A stretch of 64,000 bases of DNA from Acidimicrobiaceae bacterium. Lineage in GTDB: Bacteria > Actinomycetota > Acidimicrobiia > Acidimicrobiales > Aldehydirespiratoraceae. Every line of letters starts with the position of its first letter. Position 1 is the stretch's first letter. Under the pieces are notes generated by a model. That model was given only the letters and a program-made list of their open reading frames with translations, did no database searches and was not told the DNA's origin. The DNA lies in the NCBI GenBank assembly GCA_016845585.1, contig JAERSO010000026.1, positions 62,001-126,000 of the forward strand, in the 5' to 3' direction. Shown here in pieces: positions 48,754 through 56,941 of this stretch. Made by a program: the position numbers and the translations under genes.

Positions 48754-49320
48754 GTGGCCACTGCTCTCGACGCCTCGGCGTACCAGCGCGCAGCTGCGCT
48801 CTTCGGCGAGACGATCGCCGCACTGTCCGATGAGGAGTGGGAGCGCACCGTCGATGACGAATGGACCGTGATCTCCACGGTCGCGTGGGTGGTTGTCGGC
48901 GACTCGCAGATCACGCAGGCGCTGCACCAGGGTGAGATCGCCCAGGCCTCGGAGTTCGATGCCGCCGTACTCGGCGGGAACCCGGTCGCCACCTGGCGCG
49001 GAACTGCAGTGGCGGCCATCGGCGCGCTGCAGGGGACGAGCGCCACCCAGCGTGTCGTCAACCATCCCGGCGGGCGCTTCGCCGTGGCCGATCTGCTCGG
49101 TCAACGCGTCACCGAGAACCTCGTTCGAGCCTGGGACATCGGCAGAGCCGTCGGCCGACCGGTCGATATCCCCGAGGACCTCGCCGAGGCGTGTCTCGAC
49201 TTCTGGGCCGAGCACGCCGAGGCGGTCCTTGCCGGCGGGGTACTGCCCGACGAACCGATCGAACCGGCCGAGGACGCCGGCACGGTCGTCCGTCTGCTGG
49301 CACTCACCGGTCGCCGGTAG
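48754..49320 (+). CDS. DinB/maleylpyruvate isomerase-fold protein with altered metal site
   Basis: A 188-residue protein of the DinB/MDMPI-N helical bundle type: DEEWERTVDDEWTVISTVAW matches the W-x-x-P-S-x-x-x-W-x-V-x-x-x-x-x-H region of TIGR03086-like proteins. LGQRVTENLVRAWDIGRAVG matches their L-x-x-H-x-W-D-x-x-x-A-x-G segment. In both places the metal-ligand His is missing (Trp in TVAWVVVG, Ala in VRAWDIG), so thiol/metal chemistry is unlikely. The GTG at 48754 starts 3 bp after guaA; a GTG at 48742 inside guaA is an alternative. The function is unknown. Confidence 0.65.
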   Translation: MATALDASAYQRAAALFGETIAALSDEEWERTVDDEWTVISTVAWVVVGDSQITQALHQGEIAQASEFDAAVLGGNPVATWRGTAVAAIGALQGTSATQRVVNHPGGRFAVADLLGQRVTENLVRAWDIGRAVGRPVDIPEDLAEACLDFWAEHAEAVLAGGVLPDEPIEPAEDAGTVVRLLALTGRR

Positions 49321-49333
49321 ACCCGGTCTCCCG

Positions 49334-49410
49334 GTTCACCGAGAGTTCACCCGTCCCGCCCGAGGCGTTCATCCCGGCGGAGCTTCGAAGTCAGACGGGC
49401 TTCTTACGTT
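49334..49410 (+). promoter_or_regulatory. Pho-box promoter of pstS1
   Basis: GTTCACC at 49334-49340 and 49345-49351 (11-nt period) and GTTCATC at 49367-49373 (two periods later) match the direct-repeat Pho box bound by actinobacterial PhoP/RegX3-type regulators. TACGTT (49405-49410) is the likely -10, only 7 nt before the ATG. No -35 consensus is present, fitting activator dependence. The third repeat ends 31 nt before the -10, exactly as at pstS2. Confidence 0.8.
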
Positions 49411-49417
49411 GTCACCC

Positions 49418-50503
49418 ATGCAGATTCAAAGCACCCGGATGGCGCGCTGGTTCGTCGCCCTCACCATCATCCTGTCGTTGTTCGCCGCCGCGTGCGGAGG
49501 TGACGACGAGACCACCGACGCCGGACCGGACACCGCGAGCGACGCAACCTCTGATCTCGAGGGTGACTTCCTCGTCTCCGGGTCGTCGACGGTCTTCCCG
49601 ATCGTCCAGAAGCAGGCCGAGGAATTCGCGGCTGCCAATCCCGGCGTGGCGATTGCCGTCGAGGGCCCCGGCTCCGGTGATGGCGCGCTGAAGTTCTGTG
49701 CCGGTGAGGTACCGGTCGCGAATGCTTCCCGGTTGTACAAGGACGAAGAGATCGCCGCCTGCGAAGAAGCCGGCATCGAGCTCATCGAGATTCGGCGTGG
49801 CATCGATGGAATCTCCGTCATCACCTCGCCGGACAACAGCGTCGAGTGCGTGACCTTCGACGAGCTCTACGCCCTGATCTCCGAAGAGGCCACCGGCTTC
49901 GGCACCTGGGATGCAGCCAACGACCTCCTCGCGGACATGGGCAGCGGGTCGTCGTTCCCCACCGACATGGAACTCGCCATCTTCGGCCCGGGCGAGGAAT
50001 CCGGCACGTTCGACTCCTTCGGGGAGATCGTCATCGAGTCCGTCGCCAAGGGCAAGACGGGGCTCGACACCGAGTCCCGCGAATACGTCAAGACCATCCG
50101 TCCCGACTACACCGCCAGCCCCAACGACAACGTCATCATCGAAGGCATCGGCTCCGGCCCCGCCACCCTCGGCTGGGTCGGCTACGCGTTCGCCCAAGAG
50201 GCCGCCGACGCCGGGAACGCCAAGCTCCTCCAGGTCAGCAAGGAGGAAGGTGGTGAGTGTGTCACCCCGACTCCCGCCACCATCGCTGACGCGTCGTTCC
50301 CCATCGCCCGCTTCCTCTACACCTATGTCAACGCCGATGCTGCGGCCGACGACCCCGCCGTCGCGGCGTTCGTGGACTACATGATGAGCAACGCCGGCCT
50401 CGAGTCGGTCGCCGCGGTCGGCTACGTCGACCTCGCCGAGGCCGATCAGGCACTCGCCCAGGCCATCTGGACGGAGCGCACCACCGGCCGCAGCTGGAGC
50501 TGA
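49418..50503 (+). CDS. pstS: Phosphate-binding lipoprotein PstS (copy 1)
   Basis: High-affinity phosphate receptor of the Pst ABC transporter, anchored outside the membrane. The ATG at 49418 gives 361 residues with a lipoprotein signal peptide (FVALTIILSLFAAAC, lipobox Cys followed by GGDDE). The phosphate-binding motifs LVSGSSTVFPIVQKQ, EGPGSGDGALKFC and GEESGTFDSFGEIVIE are intact. A long open frame upstream crosses the pho boxes and is rejected. It is about 55-60% identical by eye to the second PstS at 52604 but lies apart from pstCAB, with its own promoter and hairpins after the stop. Confidence 0.94.
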   Translation: MQIQSTRMARWFVALTIILSLFAAACGGDDETTDAGPDTASDATSDLEGDFLVSGSSTVFPIVQKQAEEFAAANPGVAIAVEGPGSGDGALKFCAGEVPVANASRLYKDEEIAACEEAGIELIEIRRGIDGISVITSPDNSVECVTFDELYALISEEATGFGTWDAANDLLADMGSGSSFPTDMELAIFGPGEESGTFDSFGEIVIESVAKGKTGLDTESREYVKTIRPDYTASPNDNVIIEGIGSGPATLGWVGYAFAQEAADAGNAKLLQVSKEEGGECVTPTPATIADASFPIARFLYTYVNADAAADDPAVAAFVDYMMSNAGLESVAAVGYVDLAEADQALAQAIWTERTTGRSWS

Positions 50504-50538
50504 CAAGTCACGCTGGGGACAGTCCCCGGCGTGACTTG
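50504..50538 (+). repeat. Long palindrome immediately after pstS1
   Basis: A 16-bp stem, CAAGTCACGCTGGGGA (50504-50519) with 50523-50538, has one T-G pair and a 3-nt loop, and starts directly after the stop codon. The core GGGGACAGTCCCC resembles palindromes repeated in some bacterial genomes. No second copy is in the window. A role in mRNA 3'-end stability (favouring the binding-protein message) is plausible. Confidence 0.6.
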
Positions 50539-50576
50539 CTCTCCGGCCAAGGCCGAACCGAATCCCCCTCCGAGAT

Positions 50577-50610
50577 GCGAGGCGTCCGAACTCCGGGCGC
50601 CTCGCTTCTT
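50577..50610 (+). terminator. Terminator between pstS1 and the convergent phoU-like gene
   Basis: A 12-bp stem, 50577-50588 with 50594-50605 (one T-G pair), and loop AACTC are followed by TTCTT. It lies between convergent genes and may act in both directions. Confidence 0.65.
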
Positions 50611-50659
50611 GTCGACGACTAATCGTCGTCAGTATCGACGTCGACGACTAATCGTCGTC
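50611..50659. repeat. Tandem 20-bp duplication at the 3' end of the phoU-like gene
   Basis: GTCGACGACTAATCGTCGTC occurs at 50611-50630 and again at 50640-50659. The second copy contains the last codons and stop of the minus-strand phoU-like gene (IDDD then TAG on that strand). The duplicated end lies just beyond it. Confidence 0.6.
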
Positions 50660-51322
50660 GATGTCCGTCGTGCCGTCGTCGTGGTAGTCCTGGTTCTGTA
50701 GTGGTTCCGTGGCCGTCGTGACCACCCCACCCAGGTTGGCCACGATCCGCTTCCAGTAGCGATACAGAATCGCCCGTGGGACGACCTCGCTCCCGGGCCG
50801 GTCGGAGTGCATGCAATCGCGGATCTTGGCTTCGAGCCCGTAGCGAAGCTCGTCAGTGCGCTCCCGATACGAGTCGGCTGCGGCTTTATCGTGCTCGCTC
50901 AACAGCTCGCCGGCCTCGCTCATCATCTCCGAGATCGTCTGACGGATGGCGCCGAGTTCCTCGACATCGGCTGCCTCGGACAGGTCGACACCCTCCTCGG
51001 CCAGGTCGAGGATGTTCTTGGCCTGATCACCGATCCGCTCGATCTTCTTGATCAACAGCGTGTAGCCGAGTACCTCGCCGATGTCGTCCGAGCCGTGCAC
51101 CGACACGTGGACCACGAGTTCGCCCCGCAGATCCTGTTCCGCCTGGTTGATCCGTGAGTCGGTGGACCGGATGTCGTCGGCCACGGCGTCGAGCGATGCC
51201 CCGCTCAGTACCGCCATCGAGGAGAGATCGAAGCTGTGACGTGCCTCGGCCAACATCGCCACGGTCTGGTTGGCGATGGAATCGAGTCCACCGTCGCCTT
51301 TGCGGAAGAAGGACATGACCAT
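50648..51322 (-). CDS. PhoU-domain protein paired with Na+/phosphate symporter
   Basis: A 224-residue helical protein of the PhoU/DUF47 type. KIERIGDQAKNILDLAEEGV is the PhoU metal-binding motif E-R-x-G-D-x-x-x-N-I, and the opening SFFRKGDGGLDSIANQ leads into long amphipathic helices. It ends in an acidic tail. It follows the symporter gene by 13 bp on the same strand. In many bacteria a PhoU domain is fused to or encoded beside NptA-type symporters and is thought to restrain phosphate uptake. It is distinct from the PhoU-kinase fusion at 56941. Confidence 0.85.
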   Translation of the reverse strand: MVMSFFRKGDGGLDSIANQTVAMLAEARHSFDLSSMAVLSGASLDAVADDIRSTDSRINQAEQDLRGELVVHVSVHGSDDIGEVLGYTLLIKKIERIGDQAKNILDLAEEGVDLSEAADVEELGAIRQTISEMMSEAGELLSEHDKAAADSYRERTDELRYGLEAKIRDCMHSDRPGSEVVPRAILYRYWKRIVANLGGVVTTATEPLQNQDYHDDGTTDIDDD

Positions 51323-51335
51323 GAGTGATCGCCTT

Positions 51336-52475
51336 TCAGCGGAAGAGCGCCACGCCGACGAGCGGGACGATAAGGAATACGACTACCACGTAGGCGATTG
51401 CCATCGCCTGACGGGTCACCGCGATGTGTGCGAGACCCTGCGCCAGGCGGATCGGGATCTCACGGACTTTCGTGATCGGGTAGAGGATCACGATGGCGCT
51501 CACATTGAACAGCGTGTGCACCAGCCCGACGGTGAGCGCCTCGGGTTTGCTGGCCGCAAGCGCTGCGAGCAGGGCCGTGATCGTGGTGCCGACATTGGCA
51601 CCGAGCGTCACCGGGTAGATGTTGTGGATCGACACCACTCCCGCCGCCGCGAGCGGCACCATGATCGATGTCGTGATGCTCGACGACTGAACCGACACGG
51701 TGATGATCATGCCGAGCAGCATTGCCACCGAACCCGCACCCGTGCCCAGCACCGCGTTGAGCGAGCGTTCCACCCGGTCGGCGACGAGCTTGCGCATGTT
51801 CTTGGTGATCATGGTCAGCGCCAACAACACGACCACGAGCCCGGTGACGACCATGAGCGTGCCGAGCAGGTTCACCTCGGCGCCGAGATCGCTGTAGATG
51901 TCCTTCACCCACCCGACCGGTTCTTTGACCCACTGCTTGATCGGGCTCTTCCAGTCGGAACCGGCGGAGCCGACGAGCTCCTCGCTGATCCGTTCCGCGG
52001 AGCTACTCAGCACGCCGGTGGCCAGTTCGAGGGGAAGCAGCAGGGCGACGGCCATGACGTTGAAGAAGTCGTGCACCGTGGCGGCCGCGAACGCCCGCTT
52101 GAAGTCCTCGCTCTGACGGATCGATCCGAGCGACACGAGGGTGTTGGTCACCGTGGTGCCGATGTTGGCGCCCATGATCATCGGAACCGCGGCGTCGACG
52201 CCGAGCGCGCCGGAGGCCACCAGGCCGACGATGACCGAGGTGCTGGCCGAAGAGGACTGCACGAGCACGGTGCCGAGGATGCCGACGAAGAGCCCGGCCA
52301 GCGGATTGCTGACCCCTTCGAACAACTGTTCCTGGGTGTCGGCGCCCATGACCTTGATGCCCGACTCGAGCAGGCTCACACCGACCAGGAAGACGTAGAT
52401 CAGGGTGACGACGAGGGTGGCCCGAGCGGGCCAGGGGATTTCTCGAGGAGCCAGCGGGGAGAGCGTCTGATCCAT
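51336..52475 (-). CDS. Na+/phosphate cotransporter (NptA/SLC34 type)
   Basis: Low-affinity sodium-coupled phosphate importer of 379 residues. The two inverted-repeat signatures are clear: LVQSSSASTSVIVGLVA with GANIGTTVTNTL, and SVQSSSITTSIMVPLAA with GANVGTTITAL. About eight or nine transmembrane segments are visible. The ATG at 52475 (MDQTLSPLAP) is preferred, since TACCTT lies 10 nt upstream; a TTG at 52487 would overlap that box. It is divergent from pstS2 and shares its pho-box region, so it is probably induced on phosphate starvation or regulated by the same response regulator. The PhoU-domain gene follows. Confidence 0.9.
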   Translation of the reverse strand: MDQTLSPLAPREIPWPARATLVVTLIYVFLVGVSLLESGIKVMGADTQEQLFEGVSNPLAGLFVGILGTVLVQSSSASTSVIVGLVASGALGVDAAVPMIMGANIGTTVTNTLVSLGSIRQSEDFKRAFAAATVHDFFNVMAVALLLPLELATGVLSSSAERISEELVGSAGSDWKSPIKQWVKEPVGWVKDIYSDLGAEVNLLGTLMVVTGLVVVLLALTMITKNMRKLVADRVERSLNAVLGTGAGSVAMLLGMIITVSVQSSSITTSIMVPLAAAGVVSIHNIYPVTLGANVGTTITALLAALAASKPEALTVGLVHTLFNVSAIVILYPITKVREIPIRLAQGLAHIAVTRQAMAIAYVVVVFLIVPLVGVALFR

Positions 52476-52519
52476 ACCGGGGCGCAAGGTAGCAGGGATA
52501 CATCGGGCAGTGCCCAGCT

Positions 52520-52595
52520 GTTCACCTTTCGTTCACCTGGATCAACCGACCGTTCATCCGGGGGCCGATCGCCGGCCAGATGCGGTCCTTACGCT
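52520..52595 (+). promoter_or_regulatory. Pho-box promoter of pstS2 (divergent with symporter)
   Basis: GTTCACC at 52520-52526 and 52531-52537 and GTTCATC at 52552-52558 repeat the pstS1 pattern. TACGCT (52590-52595) is the -10, 31 nt after the last repeat and 8 nt before the GTG of pstS2. On the other strand TACCTT (complement 52486-52491) precedes the symporter ATG by 10 nt, so the same boxes may serve both directions. Confidence 0.8.
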
Positions 52596-52603
52596 CTTGA
52601 CCA

Positions 52604-53737
52604 GTGACCGATCTGCTGCCTCCCTCCCGCTCGGACCGCTTCCGCAGCGTCATCGCCCTTCTGACACTGCTCGCCGTCTTCGCAGTCGTGGCCGCGGTGG
52701 TCGACCGGCTGGACGATGAGCCCACGATCGTCGCCGCGCAAGGCAACTCGTCCACGACCGACACCGGCGCGGGCGCCGCAGTCGGTGAACTCGAGGGTTC
52801 GTACCTGATCTCGGGTTCGTCGACGGTGTTCCCCATCGTGCAGGCGCAGGCCGAGGCGTTCGCCGAGGCGAATCCCGGACTCGCCATCGCCGTTGAGGGC
52901 CCCGGTTCCGGGGACGGCGCGCAGAAGTTCTGCAACGGCGAAGTGCCGATCGCCAATGCCTCGCGTCTCTACAAGGACGAGGAGATCTCGATCTGCGAGG
53001 AGAACGGGATCGAGTTCATCGAGATCCGTCGTGGGATCGACGGCATCACGGTGATCACGGCGCCGGACAACGACGTCATCGAGTGCCTGTCCTTCAACGA
53101 TCTGTATGCCCTCATCTCCGAGGAGGCGGTCGGTTTCGACTCGTGGTCAGCTGCGAACTCGCTGACCGGCCTCTGGGGCGGCACCCAGTTCGACGATCTC
53201 GAACTGGAGGTCTTCGGGCCGGGTGAGGAGTCCGGCACGTTCGACTCCTTCGGCGAGATCGTGATCGAGGCGGTGGCCAAGGGCAAGACCGGACTCGACA
53301 TCGACGCCCGGGAGTTCGTGAAGACGATCCGTCCCGACTACACGGCCAGCCCCAACGACAATGTGATCATCGAGGGCATCGGTGCGAGCGATCACCCGCT
53401 CGGCTGGGTCGGGTTCGCCTTTGCCAAGGAAGCCTCGGAGGCCGGACAGGCCCGGATGATCCCGATCTCCAAGGAGGACGGCGGCGAGTGTGTGTCGCCC
53501 ACGACTGAGACGATCGCCGACGCGTCCTTCCCGATCGCCCGCTTCCTCTACACCTACATCAACGCCGAGGCGGCCGAAACCGAGCCCGCCGTCGCCGCAT
53601 TCGTCGACTACATGCTGAGCGACGAGGGGCTGCTCGAGGTCGGCGCACAGGGGTACGTGGATCTGCCCGACGTCGATCAGACCCGGGCTCGAACGATCTG
53701 GAACGCCCGCCTCACCGGGACCGGCCAGTGGGAGTGA
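52604..53737 (+). CDS. pstS: Phosphate-binding protein PstS (copy 2, membrane-anchored)
   Basis: Second phosphate receptor, 377 residues, heading the pst operon. Unlike copy 1 it has no lipobox: the N-terminus holds an uncleaved-looking anchor (VIALLTLLAVFAVVAAVVD) followed by a Thr/Gly/Ala linker. The binding motifs LISGSSTVFPIVQAQAEAF, EGPGSGDGAQKFC and GEESGTFDSFGEIVIEAVA are intact. The GTG at 52604 is 8 nt after the -10 box. The gene overlaps pstC at its end. Two PstS versions, one lipid-anchored and one TM-anchored, may differ in affinity or in partner permease. Confidence 0.93.
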   Translation: MTDLLPPSRSDRFRSVIALLTLLAVFAVVAAVVDRLDDEPTIVAAQGNSSTTDTGAGAAVGELEGSYLISGSSTVFPIVQAQAEAFAEANPGLAIAVEGPGSGDGAQKFCNGEVPIANASRLYKDEEISICEENGIEFIEIRRGIDGITVITAPDNDVIECLSFNDLYALISEEAVGFDSWSAANSLTGLWGGTQFDDLELEVFGPGEESGTFDSFGEIVIEAVAKGKTGLDIDAREFVKTIRPDYTASPNDNVIIEGIGASDHPLGWVGFAFAKEASEAGQARMIPISKEDGGECVSPTTETIADASFPIARFLYTYINAEAAETEPAVAAFVDYMLSDEGLLEVGAQGYVDLPDVDQTRARTIWNARLTGTGQWE

Positions 53738-55146
53738 CCACCCAGGCCCGCCGGGCCGTGACGGTGCCGACGTTCGGCAACCGAGCGGGTGCCGCCGTGT
53801 TGGAGCCGCTGCTCTACGTCGCGGTGGCGCTGCTCGTCGCACTGGTCGAGTACTTCGTCGCCGGGCCGACCACCGACTTCGGGCCGTCCAACTTCTGGAT
53901 CGCCTTCGTCGTCTTGGCCGTGGCGAACGCATGGATGTTCCCGCAGGCCCAAACTCTCGTCGGGTCGGTGAGTGGTCAGTACGTGGCGATGGCCGATGGC
54001 TCGCCGGCGGCGCCGTTGACGGTGATGGTCCGCCAGCTCGCGCGATTCGGCGTCCTGTACGGCATCCCCGTGATGGTGATCGACTTCAACGTGGGCTACG
54101 CAGCCGTCGTCTGGGCGTTCTGCGGTCTGCTGATCTGGCGTACGCCGGGCCATCGGGCGCCGTGGGACTTCGTGGTGAACACCCTGGTCGTCGATGGCTT
54201 CGGCACAGTCGGGATGGTCGAGCTCCCCGAACTGCGTGATGCCTCCGACCTCCGCCTCGACCCGGCCCGCAACCGCCAGGACCGCATCGCGGGTCGAGCG
54301 ATGTTCGCCGCCGGTCTCGTCTCGGTCCTCATCAGCGCACTCATCGTGTGGAACATCTTCCGCGAGGCCATGGAGTTCGTCGCCGCCGACGATTTCGAAT
54401 GGGGGCTGTTGCAGGGCCGTGGCTGGTTCCCCCGCCGTGGCGAGTTCGACCTGAGCACGCTCTTCGTCGGGACCCTGTGGGTCACCGGCATCGCCATGTT
54501 CGTGGCCGGCCCGGTCGGACTCGGGGTGGCGTTCTATCTCTCGGAATACGCACCCGGACGGGTCCGGCGCTTCGTGAAGCCCTTGATCGAGACGCTGGCG
54601 TCGATTCCGTCCGTCGTGCTCGGCTTCTTCGCCATCAGCTTCATCACGCCGAGCGTCCTCGAAGGTGTGTTCCCCGGGATCGCCTTCCAGTCGATCCTGG
54701 CCGCGGGCATCGGTGTCGGCATCCTCACGGTGCCGATCGTCGCCTCGATTTCCGAAGACGCCATGCGGGCCGTCCCGATGGAGCTGCGAGAGGCGAGCTA
54801 CGGGCTCGGTGGGCGGAAGGTCACCACGGCTCTGCGCGTGGTGTTCCCGGCGGCGCTGTCCGGCATCTCCGCCGCCCTCATCGTCGCGATCTCCCGTGCC
54901 GTCGGCGAGACGATGGTGGTGTTCATCGCGGCGGGCCTCACCGGCATCTTCAACACCAACCCGCTCGATCCCGGCCAGACGATCACCGGTGCCATGGCCT
55001 CACTCGGGGCCGGCACCGACGAGGTCGCCGGTGTGGGCATCGCCTTCCAGAGCCTCTACTTCCTGGGTGCCGTGCTCTTCGTGCTCACCCTCTTGCTCAA
55101 CATGGCCTCGGACTTCATCGTCCGTCGATTCCGGCAGGTGTACTGA
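53728..55146 (+). CDS. pstC: Phosphate permease PstC with N-terminal RDD-like domain
   Basis: Membrane subunit of the Pst transporter, 472 residues against the usual 300-340. Residues 185-472 are normal PstC, with the ABC coupling loop SYGLGGRKVTTALRVVFPAA and SRAVGETMVVFIAAGLTG. Residues 1-160 are extra: about four hydrophobic segments with GQYVAMADGSPAAPLTVMVR and RTPGHRAPWDFVVNTLVVD. These resemble the second half of RDD membrane domains (V-x-D-x-x-G...R, then D-x-x-x-x-T-x-V-V). The start is the GTG at 53728, or 53734, both overlapping pstS2. The fused domain could anchor or regulate the permease; that is inference. Confidence 0.9.
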   Translation: MGVTTQARRAVTVPTFGNRAGAAVLEPLLYVAVALLVALVEYFVAGPTTDFGPSNFWIAFVVLAVANAWMFPQAQTLVGSVSGQYVAMADGSPAAPLTVMVRQLARFGVLYGIPVMVIDFNVGYAAVVWAFCGLLIWRTPGHRAPWDFVVNTLVVDGFGTVGMVELPELRDASDLRLDPARNRQDRIAGRAMFAAGLVSVLISALIVWNIFREAMEFVAADDFEWGLLQGRGWFPRRGEFDLSTLFVGTLWVTGIAMFVAGPVGLGVAFYLSEYAPGRVRRFVKPLIETLASIPSVVLGFFAISFITPSVLEGVFPGIAFQSILAAGIGVGILTVPIVASISEDAMRAVPMELREASYGLGGRKVTTALRVVFPAALSGISAALIVAISRAVGETMVVFIAAGLTGIFNTNPLDPGQTITGAMASLGAGTDEVAGVGIAFQSLYFLGAVLFVLTLLLNMASDFIVRRFRQVY

Positions 55147-56081
55147 TGGCCATGCCGCCCCGATCGACGCGGACGACCGTCGTGGACCTCGACGCGCTGC
55201 GTACACGACGCGGTGCCGACCTGCGCGGCCAACTCTTCTACGGGCTCCTCCTCGTCTCCGTGGTGCTGGCGTTCGCCATGGTCGGCTCGGTCTTCTGGGA
55301 CGTCGTCGACAAGTCGTCCGACATCGCGACCACCCGATTCTGGGACTTCCTCACGTCGCCATCCTCCTCCGACCCGGGCAAGGCGGGTGTCGTGCAGGGC
55401 ATCCGGGGGAGCATCCTCATCGCCGTGATCGTGATCATGACGTTCCCGATCGGGATCGCGGCCGCGATCTACCTCGAGGAGTACGCCGAGGACACCTGGG
55501 CGTCGCGTCTCATCCAGGTCACGGTCCGCAACCTCGCCGGCGTGCCCTCAATCGTCTACGGCCTGCTCGGCCTCGCCGTGTTCGTGCAGCTCCTGCGCGG
55601 GATCACCGGAGGGTCGACCGTCATCTCGGGCGGTATCACCATCGCCATCCTCGTGCTGCCGGTCGTGGTGATCACGGCCGGTGAAGCGGTACGTGCCGTC
55701 CCCGGCTCCTTGCGAGAGGGCGCCTACGGCCTGGGAGCGACGAAGTGGGAAGTCGTGCGCACCCAGGTGGTCCCGGCCGCCCTGCCCGGCATCCTCACCG
55801 GCACGGTGCTCGCGGTCGGTCGAGCGCTCGGTGAGGCGGCGCCGCTCCTCGTCATCGGCGCGGTCGCCTTCTACACCACCGGCAACAACGACTTCCTCGA
55901 ACAGATGCAGGGCGCGTTCACCGCGTTGCCGATGAACATCGCCAACTTCGCCAAGGAGCCGGCGGAGTCATGGCGCGGGCACGCCGCCACGGCGAGCCTC
56001 GTCCTGCTCGTACTCGTCTTCGTGGTGAACCTGGCGGCGATCGTCGTCCGGGCCCGCATTTCCAAGAAACTGGGACGCTGA
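55146..56081 (+). CDS. pstA: Phosphate permease PstA
   Basis: Second membrane subunit of the Pst transporter. The ATG at 55146 shares a base with the pstC stop and gives 311 residues; an open frame inside pstC is rejected. [20 protein letters not shown] is the first TM helix, and [20 protein letters not shown] is the coupling loop with [18 protein letters not shown] after it. The N-terminal cytoplasmic segment of about 30 basic residues is normal for PstA. The stop overlaps the pstB ATG. Confidence 0.94.
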   Translation: MAMPPRSTRTTVVDLDALRTRRGADLRGQLFYGLLLVSVVLAFAMVGSVFWDVVDKSSDIATTRFWDFLTSPSSSDPGKAGVVQGIRGSILIAVIVIMTFPIGIAAAIYLEEYAEDTWASRLIQVTVRNLAGVPSIVYGLLGLAVFVQLLRGITGGSTVISGGITIAILVLPVVVITAGEAVRAVPGSLREGAYGLGATKWEVVRTQVVPAALPGILTGTVLAVGRALGEAAPLLVIGAVAFYTTGNNDFLEQMQGAFTALPMNIANFAKEPAESWRGHAATASLVLLVLVFVVNLAAIVVRARISKKLGR

Positions 56082-56941
56082 TGCTCATGACTGATTCCGA
56101 TGTTCGCCCCACGCTCACGGCCCCGCCGACGGTGGTGGCCGATGGAGAACCTCCGACCGCCACGCCCGACGTCTTCACCGTGCGTGACCTCAACGTCTAC
56201 TACGGCGACCTGCGTGCGGTGGCCGATGTAGACCTCGACGTGCGTGAACGTCAGATCACTGCGTTCATCGGCCCGTCGGGTTGTGGCAAGTCGACGGTGC
56301 TGCGGTGCTTCAACCGGATGAACGACCTGATCGACATCGCCCGCGTCGAGGGAACCGTCCTGTACCACGACGTCGATCTCTACGACGCCCAGGTCGACCC
56401 CGTCGCGGTCCGCCGCCGGATCGGCATGGTCTTCCAGAAGCCGAATCCGTTCCCGAAGTCGATCTACGACAATGTGGCCTACGGTCCCAAGGTCGCCGGC
56501 CAGAAGGGCAACCTCGACGAGTTGGTCGAGAACTCGCTGCGCAGCGCCGGTCTCTGGGACGAGGTGAAGGACCGCCTCAGCAGCTCCGCCCTCGGGATGT
56601 CGGGCGGGCAGCAGCAGCGCCTGTGCATCGCCCGCGCCATCGCCGTGAACCCTGACGTGCTCCTCATGGACGAGCCCTGCTCGGCTCTCGACCCGATCGC
56701 CACCGGCCGGATCGAGGAGCTCATGAAGGAGATCCAGAACGAGTACACGATCGTGATCGTGACCCACAACATGCAACAGGCGGCGCGGGTCAGCGATCGC
56801 ACCGCCTTCTTCACCGCGGAGCTGGACGACACGACGGGCCAGCGGCGAGGCAAACTGGTGGAGTTCGACGACACGGGGACGATCTTCTCGAACCCGGCCG
56901 ATGAGCGAACCGAGGCCTACGTCACCGGACGGTTCGGCTGA
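56081..56941 (+). CDS. pstB: Phosphate transport ATPase PstB
   Basis: ATPase of the Pst transporter, 286 residues from the ATG at 56081 (or 56087). Walker A is [20 protein letters not shown], the ABC signature [20 protein letters not shown], Walker [18 protein letters not shown] and the switch His in [37 protein letters not shown] is the PstB-specific Q-loop region. About 30 extra N-terminal residues precede the domain. The stop overlaps the next gene, the PhoU-kinase fusion, whose PhoU part is the expected PstB partner. Confidence 0.96.
   Translation: MLMTDSDVRPTLTAPPTVVADGEPPTATPDVFTVRDLNVYYGDLRAVADVDLDVRERQITAFIGPSGCGKSTVLRCFNRMNDLIDIARVEGTVLYHDVDLYDAQVDPVAVRRRIGMVFQKPNPFPKSIYDNVAYGPKVAGQKGNLDELVENSLRSAGLWDEVKDRLSSSALGMSGGQQQRLCIARAIAVNPDVLLMDEPCSALDPIATGRIEELMKEIQNEYTIVIVTHNMQQAARVSDRTAFFTAELDDTTGQRRGKLVEFDDTGTIFSNPADERTEAYVTGRFG

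Noticed and set aside
50648-51322. This PhoU-domain gene as the true phoU of the pst operon
   Set aside because: It is on the opposite strand, paired with the symporter, while a complete PhoU is fused to the kinase right after pstB.
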